From positions 1 through 50,454 of the forward strand of contig SVHY01000011.1 in assembly GCA_015055545.1 (NCBI GenBank): a stretch of 50,454 bases of DNA. The letters are read 5' to 3'. How positions within the stretch are numbered: the first letter of the stretch is position 1; each line of letters opens with the position of its first letter. Origin of the DNA: Clostridiales bacterium (lineage in GTDB: Bacteria; Bacillota; Clostridia; Christensenellales; Borkfalkiaceae). Below are positions 16,795-25,283 of this stretch, piece by piece. The position numbers and the translations under genes were made by a program. The notes under the pieces were generated by a model. The model ran no database searches, was not told the DNA's origin, and saw nothing but the letters and a program-made list of their open reading frames with translations.

Positions 16795-17748
16795 CTACCC
16801 GCCGAATAAATCGCGGAACGCACACGGCGGCGCGGCGTGTAAGGACACGATTTCCTTCGTTACGGGGTGGATAAACGACAATCTCGTAGCGTGCAAACCC
16901 AGACGTTTCAACGGGTTTTTGCTACACCCGTATTTCTCGTCGCCGACGACGGGATGACCGAGCTTTTGCATTTGCACGCGGATTTGGTTTTTCCTGCCCG
17001 TTTCAATCTCCACTTTCAATAAACTGTATTGCCCGTTCTCCCGCTCCACTTGGTATTTCGTAACCGCCTTTTGTCCCGTCGGATCACTCGTAGCGTACAT
17101 TAAATGGTTGGCGCTCTCTTTCAAATAGCAAACGAGCGTATCCGCTTTGTTTTCAAACGTACCCTCGACGACGGCGTGATATTCGCGTAGCGTTACCAAA
17201 TCGTTCCATTTCAAGCGCAGCATGGAATGAATTTTCGGGTTTTTGGCAAATACCAACACGCCCGACGTTTCCTTATCTATTCTATGCAACACGAACGGTC
17301 TTGCGCCCTGCGCCGCCAAATATTCCGCAACGTACGCGTACGCACATTCGGCGTCCTTGTCGCTCTCTACCGACAATAAACCCACGGGCTTGTCCACGGC
17401 GATAAAATCCCCGTCCTCGTACAAAATCTTCAAGCGCGGCTTGACTTCCTTTTTACGCGCCGCGCGCTTTTTCGCGTCGTTGCCCGCAACGGAGTTTTTC
17501 GCGATTTTCACTTCGTCGTCCTTGGCAAGCGGATAATCAAACTGCGTAACCACGCCGCCGTTGACGAGCACCTGCCGCCGCGAAAGCAACGATTTCACGT
17601 TATTGCGCGACGTGTTGCATTTTCTAAGCAAAAATTCTAACAGCTCGTCGCTGCGGCTGACTTTATACGTCGCCGTACATACGGGCGGTGCGTTGTCCGC
17701 GCGTTGTTCGCGCCGCTTTTCTCTAAACCGTTCCGTCGCTTTTCTCAT
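16795..17748 (-). CDS. RluA-family pseudouridine synthase
   Basis: This 317-residue enzyme converts uridine to pseudouridine in RNA. An N-terminal S4-like RNA-binding region (about 33-85, with SRNNVKSLLSRRQVLVNG) is followed by a charged linker and the catalytic domain. The latter has HRIDKETSGVLVFAK near 155, whose Asp is the catalytic residue, and GRKNQIRVQMQKLGHPVVGDEKYG. This architecture matches RluC/RluD-type 23S rRNA enzymes. The ATG at 17746-17748 overlaps the end of the YhaN-like gene by 26 nt, with GGAG some 13 nt upstream; the exact start is less certain than the function. Confidence 0.92.
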   Translation of the reverse strand: MRKATERFREKRREQRADNAPPVCTATYKVSRSDELLEFLLRKCNTSRNNVKSLLSRRQVLVNGGVVTQFDYPLAKDDEVKIAKNSVAGNDAKKRAARKKEVKPRLKILYEDGDFIAVDKPVGLLSVESDKDAECAYAYVAEYLAAQGARPFVLHRIDKETSGVLVFAKNPKIHSMLRLKWNDLVTLREYHAVVEGTFENKADTLVCYLKESANHLMYATSDPTGQKAVTKYQVERENGQYSLLKVEIETGRKNQIRVQMQKLGHPVVGDEKYGCSKNPLKRLGLHATRLSFIHPVTKEIVSLHAAPPCAFRDLFGG

Positions 17749-20278
17749 TTTCTACTACGCTCCTGCTTTCATGACAGCAAAAATAGATAATTTGCCTTTT
17801 CTTTGCCAACTCTCTCAATAAGATAGCCGTGCTCTCCATATGCACTTTATCGAGTGCCAAAAACGGATCGTCCATCACGATAAACGGCTGCTGCGATTCG
17901 TACATGTTATCAATCAACGCAAGCCGCAAACACAACCCGCAAAGGCTTTTTTGCCCCGCACTCAAATGCTTATCCACGCGTTCTTCCCCGCCCCGTTCAA
18001 AGCGTAAACGGAAATCCTTGTCCATGCTCACCTTTTCGCCAAGCGCGCGTTCCAGCGCCGACGAATACGCCAAAAACCGTTCCTTGATCGGCGCGACATA
18101 ACGGTTTTGCAAGTTCGCTTCCGCTTGCGCTAACATCTTCATCGTATTGTCGTACAACGCGTATTTTTTACGGTATTCTTCCAGCGTTTCTTCTGCCGTC
18201 GTAAGCTCGTTATACGTATCGGGTAAGCGTTCCACCTGCCGTTCCGCCTCGGTGATTCTCCTATCCGTCATCGCCAGCGCGGAACGAAGTTCAGACACGT
18301 GTTTTAAAAGCGTTTCTATATCCGTTTTTTCGCCCGTTACACGCTCAGTCAGCCCGTTTTTCAAGCGGTAATTTTCCGCGCGTTCTTTCGCCGTTTTAAC
18401 GCTCGTTTCCAACCGCAAAATCTCATCTCTCGCACGTTCTAAACGCTTGAACTGCGCCGACAAATCCCCGTCCGTTTCCAAGCCGTATTTTTGGAGTACG
18501 GCAAGAATAGCCGCCGCGTTTTCCTTTAACGTTTTTTCGGCAAATTCCGTCGTTTGCTTTGCCTGTGCGTATTCTTTTTTGAGCGTAGCGTATTCGCGCA
18601 CGGCCGCGCAAAGGGACGTGTAGTTTTCCTGTAAATTTTCACCGTGTAAACCGTACAAAGCGAACGCGTTTTTCACTTCCGCAACCCGCGCGCTACGCTT
18701 GGCGCGTTTGCCTTCCATTTCCAGCGCGGTTTGCGCGTACGCAGCTTTATGCGTACGGTATTCTTCCAAGTCCTTTTCAAATACCGCGAAATCGTACGCT
18801 ACGCCGTTTGCAGAATAATATCCGTACGGTATTAACAGCTCCCGAACGGCGTCCGTTGCAAGTTCCCTATCCGCTTTCATTTGCGCCGTCGAATCCTGCA
18901 CGGCTTTCCCGTTATTGCCTTTCAAATACCCCGCCAAAGCCAAGACGAGCCCCGCTACGCCCGCGATAAGAAACGCAATACCGAGCAACTTCCCAAGCGC
19001 AAGCACCACGCCGCCGAGCACGAGAAACAACGCCGCAATCGCCACCGCAATCAAGGGCGCTTTGCTCTTTTTTTCGGTTGTCTTTTCCTGCATAGCGTGT
19101 TGCAACTGCAAATCCGCGTTTCGATAACGCTCCAACCCCGCGCGCGCCTTTTTGAGTTGCTCGTCGGTCGGTTCGCGGTTTTCAAAGGTACGGCAAAGCG
19201 TTTCATCGCGCGCCGTTTTTTGCTGCGTATCACCGTTTAATTCCACGTCCAGCGTATGAATTTCACGGATATCCGATTGTAATCTGATAAGCGTTTCTTC
19301 CGACGGCACGCCGCGGGAAAACGCCCTGTCCAACGTTTGCAACCGTGCCGATTTCTCCGCGGAAAACGCTTGCGTTTCCATGCGGCTTTTCGCCGCTACG
19401 CTCTCTTCCAAACGCGCGAAAACGTCGTCCGTTTCCGATTTTTGGGGCAAGCCCAAAGGATATGCGGATTTAAGCTGCGTTAAACGAGCGTTGTCTTCAC
19501 TTGCCGCCGCTAAATACCCGTCGTACGTTTCCCATTTTTGGAGCAATAAATTTTCGACGTTCGCTTTCTTTTCCCGTTCTTCCAGCGCGGAAATATCCGT
19601 TCTCAAACGCTCGCGTTCGGTGTACAGTTCCCCTAAACTCTCGCTGATTTTTTCCAGATTTTTAATCTCCGTATTCAAATCGAAAATCTTATCTTTTTGA
19701 CGGGTACTCAAATCGTTATTCCCACGCGAGGCTTTTAAACGTTTTTTCGCTTTGTCCAGCACGTCCAACGCACGTTCAAACCCGCGCTCGTCGTCCGTAT
19801 CGTCCACGAAATTGTTGAGCTTCGCGCTAATAACCCCCGTCGATACGATTTCCTGTTCGTCCGCGCCGATAAACACCGTACGCGAAAAAGAAGGCTCGTC
19901 CAAGCCGAACACCACGCGCCCGATTTCCGTACCGAGCGTCAGCGTTTCCCTGCCGTTTTCGTATACTTTCAGTTCGTCGTCCTTTTCACTTTTTTTACCG
20001 AAAAAGCGTTCGATTTTATACGTTTTTCCGCTCATTTCAAACGTGAGATTACCACCAAACTTCCCGCCGTTAAAGGGATAAAAATGCTGTCGATCGTCAA
20101 AATCTTTGGCGTTCACGCGACTGGACGGCAAACCGTAAAACATAGCCTTGATAAAGGACGCGAGCGTGGTTTTCCCAAACCCGTTTTCCTTGCAAAGCTG
20201 GGTAAGCCCGTCGTTAAACGTAAACGTTTCGCCGCTGATTTTTCCGTAATTTTCGATATAACAAGAAAGCAGTTTCAT
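17723..20278 (-). CDS. YhaN/SbcC-like AAA ATPase with central membrane segments
   Basis: The 851-residue protein is an SMC/Rad50-like ATPase. The N-terminal lobe has Walker A GFGKTT at 33-38, and the C-terminal lobe has the signature LSAGQKSL and Walker B IVMDDPFLALD (about 780-820). Between them are long coiled-coil stretches interrupted by hydrophobic segments at roughly 425-475 (LIAVAIAALFLVLGGVVLAL and a second one), as in B. subtilis YhaN. Its first codon overlaps the stop of the SbcD-like gene by 4 nt (ATGA), and GGGAGGTGG lies ahead of it. Together the pair probably forms a nuclease complex for DNA end processing, perhaps membrane-linked. Confidence 0.92.
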   Translation of the reverse strand: MKLLSCYIENYGKISGETFTFNDGLTQLCKENGFGKTTLASFIKAMFYGLPSSRVNAKDFDDRQHFYPFNGGKFGGNLTFEMSGKTYKIERFFGKKSEKDDELKVYENGRETLTLGTEIGRVVFGLDEPSFSRTVFIGADEQEIVSTGVISAKLNNFVDDTDDERGFERALDVLDKAKKRLKASRGNNDLSTRQKDKIFDLNTEIKNLEKISESLGELYTERERLRTDISALEEREKKANVENLLLQKWETYDGYLAAASEDNARLTQLKSAYPLGLPQKSETDDVFARLEESVAAKSRMETQAFSAEKSARLQTLDRAFSRGVPSEETLIRLQSDIREIHTLDVELNGDTQQKTARDETLCRTFENREPTDEQLKKARAGLERYRNADLQLQHAMQEKTTEKKSKAPLIAVAIAALFLVLGGVVLALGKLLGIAFLIAGVAGLVLALAGYLKGNNGKAVQDSTAQMKADRELATDAVRELLIPYGYYSANGVAYDFAVFEKDLEEYRTHKAAYAQTALEMEGKRAKRSARVAEVKNAFALYGLHGENLQENYTSLCAAVREYATLKKEYAQAKQTTEFAEKTLKENAAAILAVLQKYGLETDGDLSAQFKRLERARDEILRLETSVKTAKERAENYRLKNGLTERVTGEKTDIETLLKHVSELRSALAMTDRRITEAERQVERLPDTYNELTTAEETLEEYRKKYALYDNTMKMLAQAEANLQNRYVAPIKERFLAYSSALERALGEKVSMDKDFRLRFERGGEERVDKHLSAGQKSLCGLCLRLALIDNMYESQQPFIVMDDPFLALDKVHMESTAILLRELAKKRQIIYFCCHESRSVVENEKSDGTV

Positions 20279-21345
20279 GCGTCCACCTCCCTGCCCGAAA
20301 GCGCTTTTAAGCCCATGGCAATCACTTCGCGCTTTTGTTCTTCGTCCCATTTCTCGCTAGCTAAAACGGTGCGGATAAACTCGCCGCGCAGGGAAATATC
20401 CCCCGCCAGAGCGTCCACGTCGAAACGGCGCAAGGTTTTGTCCTTTACGGACACGAAATAATAATCAGACGAAAGATACCCCTCGATGTCCTTCGCTAAC
20501 GTTTCGTTATCGAAATCAATATCGCCCGTAAGCGTAAGACGGAGCATGTCCTTTTTTTGGCAATCGCCTGCAAGGTAAGCTCGCGTTTTTTGATAAGCTA
20601 CGTACGCGTCCGCACTATCCGTGATATCCACTTTCCGTTCCTCGATTTTACGCTTGGAATGGGGTACGAACCGCGAGATAATCGTATCTTGGATTTCCAA
20701 GAGCACGAACCCTTTTTCGCCCAACTCGTCAAACCCCCTACCTTCCAAACAACCGCAGTAGGAATAAACGCCGCGTTCGTCTAATTTTTCACGGGAATAA
20801 GAATGGATATGCCCTAGCGCAAGATAGTCTATATTCTTATCGCGGAGCTTGGAAATATGCACTTTATCCACGCCCGAAACCTCGCCCACTTGCCCGTGGA
20901 GCATAACGATATTTTTACGTTGTTCGTCCGCGCGGAAGGTGGTATACATAGACGTCGCGTTTTCCGCCGCCGTTTCTATGCCGTAAATATCCACGTCGCC
21001 GTAGGAATATTTCGTCCATTCGCCGCTGAAAGTTTTTAAGTTGGGCAAGTCTTCGGTGTACGATTCCATACCGTCGTGATTGCCGCGCAAATACAAAAAA
21101 TCGAGCTCGGGATTATTTTTCACCGCGCTATAAAAAAATTCTTTATCCTTTTTCAAAGGTCTGTCCGAATCGAACAAATCGCCTGCAATCATAATCACCG
21201 CAACGCCGTTCGTCTTTGCGTATTCGAGCATACGCTCAAAACTTTCGCGCACTTCCGCTTTGCGTTCTTCCGATTTTTCCTTTGGCAATTTGGCTTCCAT
21301 TTTCGAACCCAAATGTATATCCGCCGTATGTATAATTTTCAACAT
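20275..21345 (-). CDS. SbcD/YhaO-like DNA repair metallophosphoesterase
   Basis: The 356-residue Mre11/SbcD-type nuclease subunit has all five metallophosphoesterase motifs: DIHLGS near the start, GDLFDS near 60, GNHDG near 97, MLHGQ near 150 and GHIHS near 180. The C-terminal third is the capping and ATPase-contact region. It directly precedes and overlaps the YhaN-like ATPase gene, as Mre11-Rad50-type pairs do. It would cleave DNA ends or hairpins when activated by the ATPase. It is the first gene of the unit; upstream lies a 349-bp structured non-coding stretch. Confidence 0.93.
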   Translation of the reverse strand: MLKIIHTADIHLGSKMEAKLPKEKSEERKAEVRESFERMLEYAKTNGVAVIMIAGDLFDSDRPLKKDKEFFYSAVKNNPELDFLYLRGNHDGMESYTEDLPNLKTFSGEWTKYSYGDVDIYGIETAAENATSMYTTFRADEQRKNIVMLHGQVGEVSGVDKVHISKLRDKNIDYLALGHIHSYSREKLDERGVYSYCGCLEGRGFDELGEKGFVLLEIQDTIISRFVPHSKRKIEERKVDITDSADAYVAYQKTRAYLAGDCQKKDMLRLTLTGDIDFDNETLAKDIEGYLSSDYYFVSVKDKTLRRFDVDALAGDISLRGEFIRTVLASEKWDEEQKREVIAMGLKALSGREVDA

Positions 21346-21694
21346 AACAAACTCCTAGTAAACCTGTTAAATCATTATAAGGGTCAAGGGACGAGCTGCC
21401 CGTTAAGCAAGGCATTGATAATGCCTTGTAGGGGCGAGATAAGCGAGCGACGATAGGTAGTCGCGAACGTGACCGAACGCAAAGTTCAGCTTTGCGCGAG
21501 AAGATGTCCCTTGTGGGTTGTAAGGGCAACGCCCTTACGTCCTTGCCCCCAAACAAGCAACCATAGGTTGCGCTCCACCGCGTAGCGGTTAATACGCTAT
21601 GGCGTATAGATGGAAAACTTACGCGTCGCTTTTCAATTCATTATTATATCATAAACCGCATAAAAAGTCTTTTTATTTTCCAAGGAAAATTTCG
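21346..21694. repeat. Structured non-coding region with nested and serial hairpins
   Basis: No gene is supported in this 349-bp gap. Serial palindromes are visible: AAGGCAT-tgat-ATGCCTT, GCAAAG-ttca-GCTTTGC, GTAAGGG-caac-GCCCTTAC, GCAACC-ata-GGTTGC, CCGC-gta-GCGG and TACGC-tatg-GCGTA. The first two sit inside an outer pair CAAGGGAC ... GTCCCTTG (about 21386-21513), so a larger folded element is possible. Linkers here do not match the AATTCAT type. Orientation and function are unknown. Confidence 0.6.
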
Positions 21695-22339
21695 TCAAAA
21701 CCCTATGTTTTGCTTGGAATACCGTTCGGGTTCAAAATTTTCGATATTCACTTCCGCGGCGGCAATATCCAGCTCCTTGCAAATCACGGACAGCACTTTG
21801 CCGCCGATAAGCTCCGTAGCGGCGTCCGTGTAATAATGCACGGGGTCGGAATGGTAGCTTTCGGGTAAGTCTTTCACGACGGAATACAAATCGTTGAAAA
21901 TCGTATCCGTGTCTTTAAGCGCCGCTATCGCCGCTTGGTTGTACGCGTCGAGAACGGCGTTATGCCGTTTAAAATCCGCGCTCATCTTATCTTCCAACAC
22001 TGTCGTACAAGTTGCAAAAACAAACTTCGCCTTAGGGAAAAGCATACGCAAACGCTTATCGATACGCGCCACCAACCGCGCGTAACAATCAATAGGCGTC
22101 AACGGTTCGTCGCCGAACAGTTCCAAACAATCCCAAGCCCCTACGTTCCAATGCACCAAATCAACGTCGTCGCCCCATTCGCCCTTGGCTTTCCATTCGT
22201 GTACAAACCGCAAAATATGCAAAGTATACCGACAATTTTCACTTGGATAATACACTTCCGCCGCGCCCTGTAACGCTTCTTTTACGTATTTATCATAGCC
22301 CATACGTATAGAATCACCTATCAAAACTATCTTTTTCAT
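21695..22339 (-). CDS. SGNH/GDSL hydrolase family protein
   Basis: The 214-residue protein has the SGNH-fold elements: IVLIGDSIRMGY with the nucleophile serine, HWNVGAWD with the block III Gly/Asn-like segment, and DPVHYYTDAATELIG with the catalytic Asp and His. Such enzymes remove acyl or acetyl groups from sugars or lipids; the substrate is not visible. There is no signal peptide, so it is cytosolic. The ATG at 22337-22339 has GGAG 8 nt upstream, and the gene starts 11 nt after the XRE regulator, so the two are cotranscribed. Confidence 0.88.
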   Translation of the reverse strand: MKKIVLIGDSIRMGYDKYVKEALQGAAEVYYPSENCRYTLHILRFVHEWKAKGEWGDDVDLVHWNVGAWDCLELFGDEPLTPIDCYARLVARIDKRLRMLFPKAKFVFATCTTVLEDKMSADFKRHNAVLDAYNQAAIAALKDTDTIFNDLYSVVKDLPESYHSDPVHYYTDAATELIGGKVLSVICKELDIAAAEVNIENFEPERYSKQNIGF

Positions 22340-22350
22340 ATTTATATCTC

Positions 22351-22560
22351 CTATCTCACACATAAAATATCGTTCGCGTCTACGTCTAACACCACGCACA
22401 AATTCGCCAGCGTATCTAACGCCGGCATCTTATCCCCTTTTACGTAATGCGAAATCGTCGGCTGTTTTACGCCTAACTTTTCCGCCAACGCCGTTTGGCT
22501 TAACCCGCTCTGCTTTATCGCTTCCGCCAACTTCGCCTGAATTTGAGTAAGTGTTATCAT
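22351..22560 (-). CDS. Small XRE-family helix-turn-helix regulator
   Basis: The 69-residue protein is essentially one Cro/C1-type DNA-binding domain: AIKQSGLSQTALAEKLGVKQPTISHYVKGDKMPALDTLANLC. The recognition helix is in GVKQPTISHYVKG. No sensor domain is present. A ribosome site (CGGGAG) precedes the ATG. It is transcribed with the SGNH hydrolase and faces away from a 72-codon gene. The shared intergenic region holds three copies of an ATGCC-type operator, which makes autoregulation and control of both directions likely (inference). Confidence 0.9.
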   Translation of the reverse strand: MITLTQIQAKLAEAIKQSGLSQTALAEKLGVKQPTISHYVKGDKMPALDTLANLCVVLDVDANDILCVR

Positions 22561-22591
22561 TTTTTATCTCCCGTTTTAATCCTTATCAATA

Positions 22592-22614
22592 TTTTATGCC
22601 AAATGGGCATAAAA
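22592..22614. promoter_or_regulatory. Operator site 1 of the XRE intergenic region
   Basis: The site is a near-symmetric 23-bp sequence with arms TTTTATGCC and GGGCATAAAA. It lies close to the XRE gene start. It shares the ATGCC-NNNT-GG core with sites at 22625-22639 and 22652-22667. Confidence 0.6.
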
Positions 22615-22617
22615 CGC

Positions 22618-22647
22618 TTGACTTATGCCTATTGGCTATTGTATAAT
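22618..22647 (+). promoter_or_regulatory. Promoter for the 72-codon gene with operator in the spacer
   Basis: TTGACT (22618-22623), 18-bp spacer, TATAAT (22642-22647). The spacer contains operator site 2, ATGCCTATTGGCTAT (22625-22639), so a bound repressor would block RNA polymerase directly. Confidence 0.75.
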
Positions 22648-22651
22648 AATT

Positions 22652-22667
22652 ATAACCATTAGGCATA
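22652..22667. promoter_or_regulatory. Operator site 3 of the XRE intergenic region
   Basis: On the minus strand it reads ATGCCTAATGGTTAT, close to site 2. It lies between the -10 box and the ribosome site of the 72-codon gene, over the expected start of transcription. Confidence 0.55.
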
Positions 22668-22682
22668 TAAGGAGCAACAAAA

Positions 22683-22901
22683 ATGAAGAAAAAGAGAAGA
22701 ACCAAGACAAAGATTGATATAAACTGGTTTTTGGCGAACGCTGTATTGGAAGGATTTTTAGATATTTATCGGTTTAATGATAAGTACTTCTTAAAGCTTT
22801 ATAAGCGCGTTCTTGATTACGTACAGGCGCAAATAGATCCGTCGGAAGACGCGGAGATTGTAGACCTTTACGTTGTCGCCGAACAGGAAAGCCGTATCTA
22901 A
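22683..22901 (+). CDS. Uncharacterised 72-residue protein, divergent from the XRE regulator
   Basis: I do not recognise the family. The small protein has a very basic N-terminus (MKKKRRTKTKIDI), a hydrophobic/aromatic middle (WFLANAVLEGFLDIYRF, KYFLKLYKRVLDYV) and an acidic end. No signal peptide or clear membrane helix is seen. It is supported as a gene by a good promoter, AAGGAG 8 nt before the ATG, and a hairpin terminator after the stop. Because it is controlled by the same operators as the XRE gene, a toxin-antitoxin or small effector role could be considered, but nothing in the protein proves it. Confidence 0.75.
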   Translation: MKKKRRTKTKIDINWFLANAVLEGFLDIYRFNDKYFLKLYKRVLDYVQAQIDPSEDAEIVDLYVVAEQESRI

Positions 22902-22935
22902 GAACTGACAAACAAATAATTAAAATTAAGAGCAA

Positions 22936-22986
22936 AAGAAAGCACGCTATATTCGCAAAAAGACGAAACGTAGCGTGTTTTCTTCT
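22936..22986 (+). terminator. Terminator after the 72-codon gene
   Basis: Stem AAGAAAGCACGCTA pairs with TAGCGTGTTTTCTT (14 bp, one G-T wobble) and leads into a T-rich stretch. Confidence 0.65.
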
Positions 22987-22989
22987 TTG

Positions 22990-23195
22990 TTATGATTTTC
23001 GCCTTGCGGCTCAAAACTATGAGCAAGATTATCCTGCACTATGATAGCAAACGAGTTTGCTAATTATGATAAATAAATCTTTAACTTTGCGTAGCAAATT
23101 ATAACTGCGTAAGCATCATAACCTGCCGTCAGGCAATCACAACAAATCCGTAAGGATTTATTTCGTTGCCTTAATCTTGCAGATTAAGGCTTTGC
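22990..23195. repeat. Variable-stem hairpin array, TCATAAC linker type
   Basis: Units read GCAAAC-ga-GTTTGC, TTTGC-gta-GCAAA, TGC-gtaa-GCA, CCTG-ccgt-CAGG, AAATCC-gtaa-GGATTT and CCTTAATC-ttgca-GATTAAGG, among weaker ones. Linkers include TTATAAC, TCATAAC and AATCACAAC. It fills the gap between the 72-codon gene and rhaD; no gene was seen. The last unit could also act as the rhaBAD transcript end. Confidence 0.7.
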
Positions 23196-23212
23196 CGTCC
23201 GCTTTATTCGTA

Positions 23213-24022
23213 TTAATCCAACACGCCTTCCATAGGGGTTAAGTGCCATAAATCGGCAAGACCTTTGATAATCTCGTCGGGTATGACGTTGACGACGCGC
23301 CCGAGCGTGAGCATATAAATTTGCGCCGTCTTTTCCACCGTTTCGATGAGGCCGAACGCTTCGTCCATGTTCTTGCCCGTGCCGTAAATACCGTGGTTCG
23401 TCCACACGACCAAACGGAATTTTTTCATCTTTTCCGCCGTCGCTACGCCTATCTCGTTCGTGCCGCATACCATGCAAGGCAATACGCCCACGCCGTCGGG
23501 GAATACCACAACCGCTTCCGTGTTCGATTGCCAGAGCTTGTGCGTGAAATCCTTTTCATCGATCGGACAAACGGCGTTCATAGCAATCGTATACGTGGGG
23601 TGCGTGTGCATAACTATGCGGTGGTCCTTGTCTGCCTCCAAACGGGAAACGTGGCTCATCATATGCGCAGGGAATTCGGAAGTGAACTTGCCGCCGTCTT
23701 TATAACCCCACAAAAGCTCCGCCGTCGTGCCGTCCTTGGCAATCCGTACGATACCGAGGTTTGTTTCGGGGTCTTTTTCCACGTTCTTGAAATACTTGCC
23801 CGTGCCCGTTACGATAAAGATTTTACCTGCCAACTTTTCCGCAGAAAAGCCCGTAGGAATGGTACGGATAACCTTGTTTACGTCCAAGTATTCCGCTACT
23901 TCCTTTTCGTCGAGCATATAGCTGATATTACCACCGTTTCTCTCGTCCCAGCCAAGGCGGTACATATTTGCCGTCGCTTCACACATTTCGCGCACAAAAG
24001 GCGCGTTTAAAATATTTTTCAT
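23213..24022 (-). CDS. rhaD: Rhamnulose-1-phosphate aldolase
   Basis: This class II zinc aldolase splits L-rhamnulose 1-phosphate into dihydroxyacetone phosphate and L-lactaldehyde. The 269-residue protein has the family elements ERNGGNISYML near 27-37 and the zinc-binding HTHPTYTIAM, with a later histidine in WTNHGIYGTG. Length is normal. It is the last gene of rhaB-rhaA-rhaD, 13 nt after rhaA. No lactaldehyde reductase, transporter or mutarotase gene is nearby. Confidence 0.95.
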   Translation of the reverse strand: MKNILNAPFVREMCEATANMYRLGWDERNGGNISYMLDEKEVAEYLDVNKVIRTIPTGFSAEKLAGKIFIVTGTGKYFKNVEKDPETNLGIVRIAKDGTTAELLWGYKDGGKFTSEFPAHMMSHVSRLEADKDHRIVMHTHPTYTIAMNAVCPIDEKDFTHKLWQSNTEAVVVFPDGVGVLPCMVCGTNEIGVATAEKMKKFRLVVWTNHGIYGTGKNMDEAFGLIETVEKTAQIYMLTLGRVVNVIPDEIIKGLADLWHLTPMEGVLD

Positions 24023-24035
24023 AAGTCTTTCTCCT

Positions 24036-25280
24036 TTATTTTCTGTTTGCTATCACTTCGCTTTCAAAGCTTTCCACTTCGTCCCACCAGTCGTCGCTCA
24101 AATTTTGACGGCGGAGATATTCTTCCCAAACGTCGCCCATCGGCATACATTTGAACTTTTCGTTCAAGTACATAATCTTCGTGAAATCGTTCTGATTTTG
24201 CAACGTTTTCAACTCCGCGTTTGGAAGCAGCAACGCGTTCAAAAGCGCTTTTTGCATTGACCGTACGCCCGTAACCCAAGCGCAAAGACGGTTGATGCTC
24301 GCGTCGAAATAATCCAAGCCTATCAGCGTTTTTTCGTCCGCGTCGTTTCTGATAATTTCCTTGGCGAGTTCTTTGAGTTCGTCGTCTAAAATTATCACGT
24401 GGTCGCTATCCCAACGCACGGGACGGGAAACGTGCAACGCCACTTTATCATAGAACGCAAGCAGCGCAGGCAGTTTATCTGAAACGACTTCCGTCGGGTG
24501 GTAATGCCCCGTATCCAACAAGCAACAAATCCCCGCTTGCGAGGCGTAATTTTGATAAAATTCGTTGCTACCCACCGTATAACTTTCCAAGCCGATCCCA
24601 AACACTTTACTTTCCACTGCGGGGATAACCCATTCTTTGTCGTACCCGTCTAAAATTTCGTCCAAAGCGGCTTTTAAACGCAAGCGCGGGGAAAGTCTGT
24701 CCGCGGGAATATCCTTGTATCCGTCGGGAATCCAAATATTCACCATGCACGGACTGTTCATCTCTTTGCCCATTTCCGCCGCTATTTTCAAACACGCTTT
24801 GCCGTGGCGAATCCAAAACGCACGCGTTTCTTCGTCGGGCGACGACAAGGAAAGCCCGTCTTTCATCATCGGGTGCGCAAAGAACGTCGGGTTGAAATCC
24901 ACACCGTCCATACCACATTCCTTGGCTAAATCTACCCAAGGCTTGAAATGTTTATATTCGTACGCGTCCCTGTCCACTTTGCCCTTGTCCGCACCAAGTA
25001 GCGCATAACAAGCGTGGACGTTGATACGCTTTTTCCCGGGCATAATCGCAAACGCGCGCTTGATATCCGAAAACAATTCTTCGGGGGTTCTCGCTCTGCC
25101 GGGGTAGTTGCCCGTCGTCTGAATCCCGCCCGAAAGCGAATCGCTGCCGTCAAACCCGATTACGTCGTCGCCCTGCCAACAATGCACGCTCACGGGAATA
25201 TTCGCCAGCCGTTTTAACGCGCTTTCCGTATCCACACCGTACTTAGCGTATATCTCTTTCGCCTGTTCGTATCTCGTCAT
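24036..25280 (-). CDS. rhaA: L-rhamnose isomerase
   Basis: RhaA converts L-rhamnose to L-rhamnulose. The 414-residue TIM-barrel enzyme starts in the usual way (YAKYGVDTESALKRLANIPVSVHCWQGDD) and contains the metal-ligand segments WVIPAVESKVFGIGLES, CLLDTGHYHP and LHVSRPVRWDSDHV. Length is normal. It begins 3 nt after the rhaB stop, indicating coupled translation. Confidence 0.96.
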   Translation of the reverse strand: MTRYEQAKEIYAKYGVDTESALKRLANIPVSVHCWQGDDVIGFDGSDSLSGGIQTTGNYPGRARTPEELFSDIKRAFAIMPGKKRINVHACYALLGADKGKVDRDAYEYKHFKPWVDLAKECGMDGVDFNPTFFAHPMMKDGLSLSSPDEETRAFWIRHGKACLKIAAEMGKEMNSPCMVNIWIPDGYKDIPADRLSPRLRLKAALDEILDGYDKEWVIPAVESKVFGIGLESYTVGSNEFYQNYASQAGICCLLDTGHYHPTEVVSDKLPALLAFYDKVALHVSRPVRWDSDHVIILDDELKELAKEIIRNDADEKTLIGLDYFDASINRLCAWVTGVRSMQKALLNALLLPNAELKTLQNQNDFTKIMYLNEKFKCMPMGDVWEEYLRRQNLSDDWWDEVESFESEVIANRK

Positions 25281-25283
25281 AAT

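Noticed and set aside
21371-21402. TATAAT-like sequence upstream of the SbcD-like gene
   Set aside because: The hexamer is good on the minus strand (21374-21379) but no -35 match lies at the right distance, so a promoter was not listed.
22683-22901. Classical toxin of a toxin-antitoxin pair
   Set aside because: The protein matches no toxin family I know and the regulator lies on the other strand; only the shared operators hint at it.
22990-23195. CRISPR array
   Set aside because: The repeated elements are palindromes of different sequence separated by short linkers. There is no constant direct repeat with uniform spacers and no cas gene.
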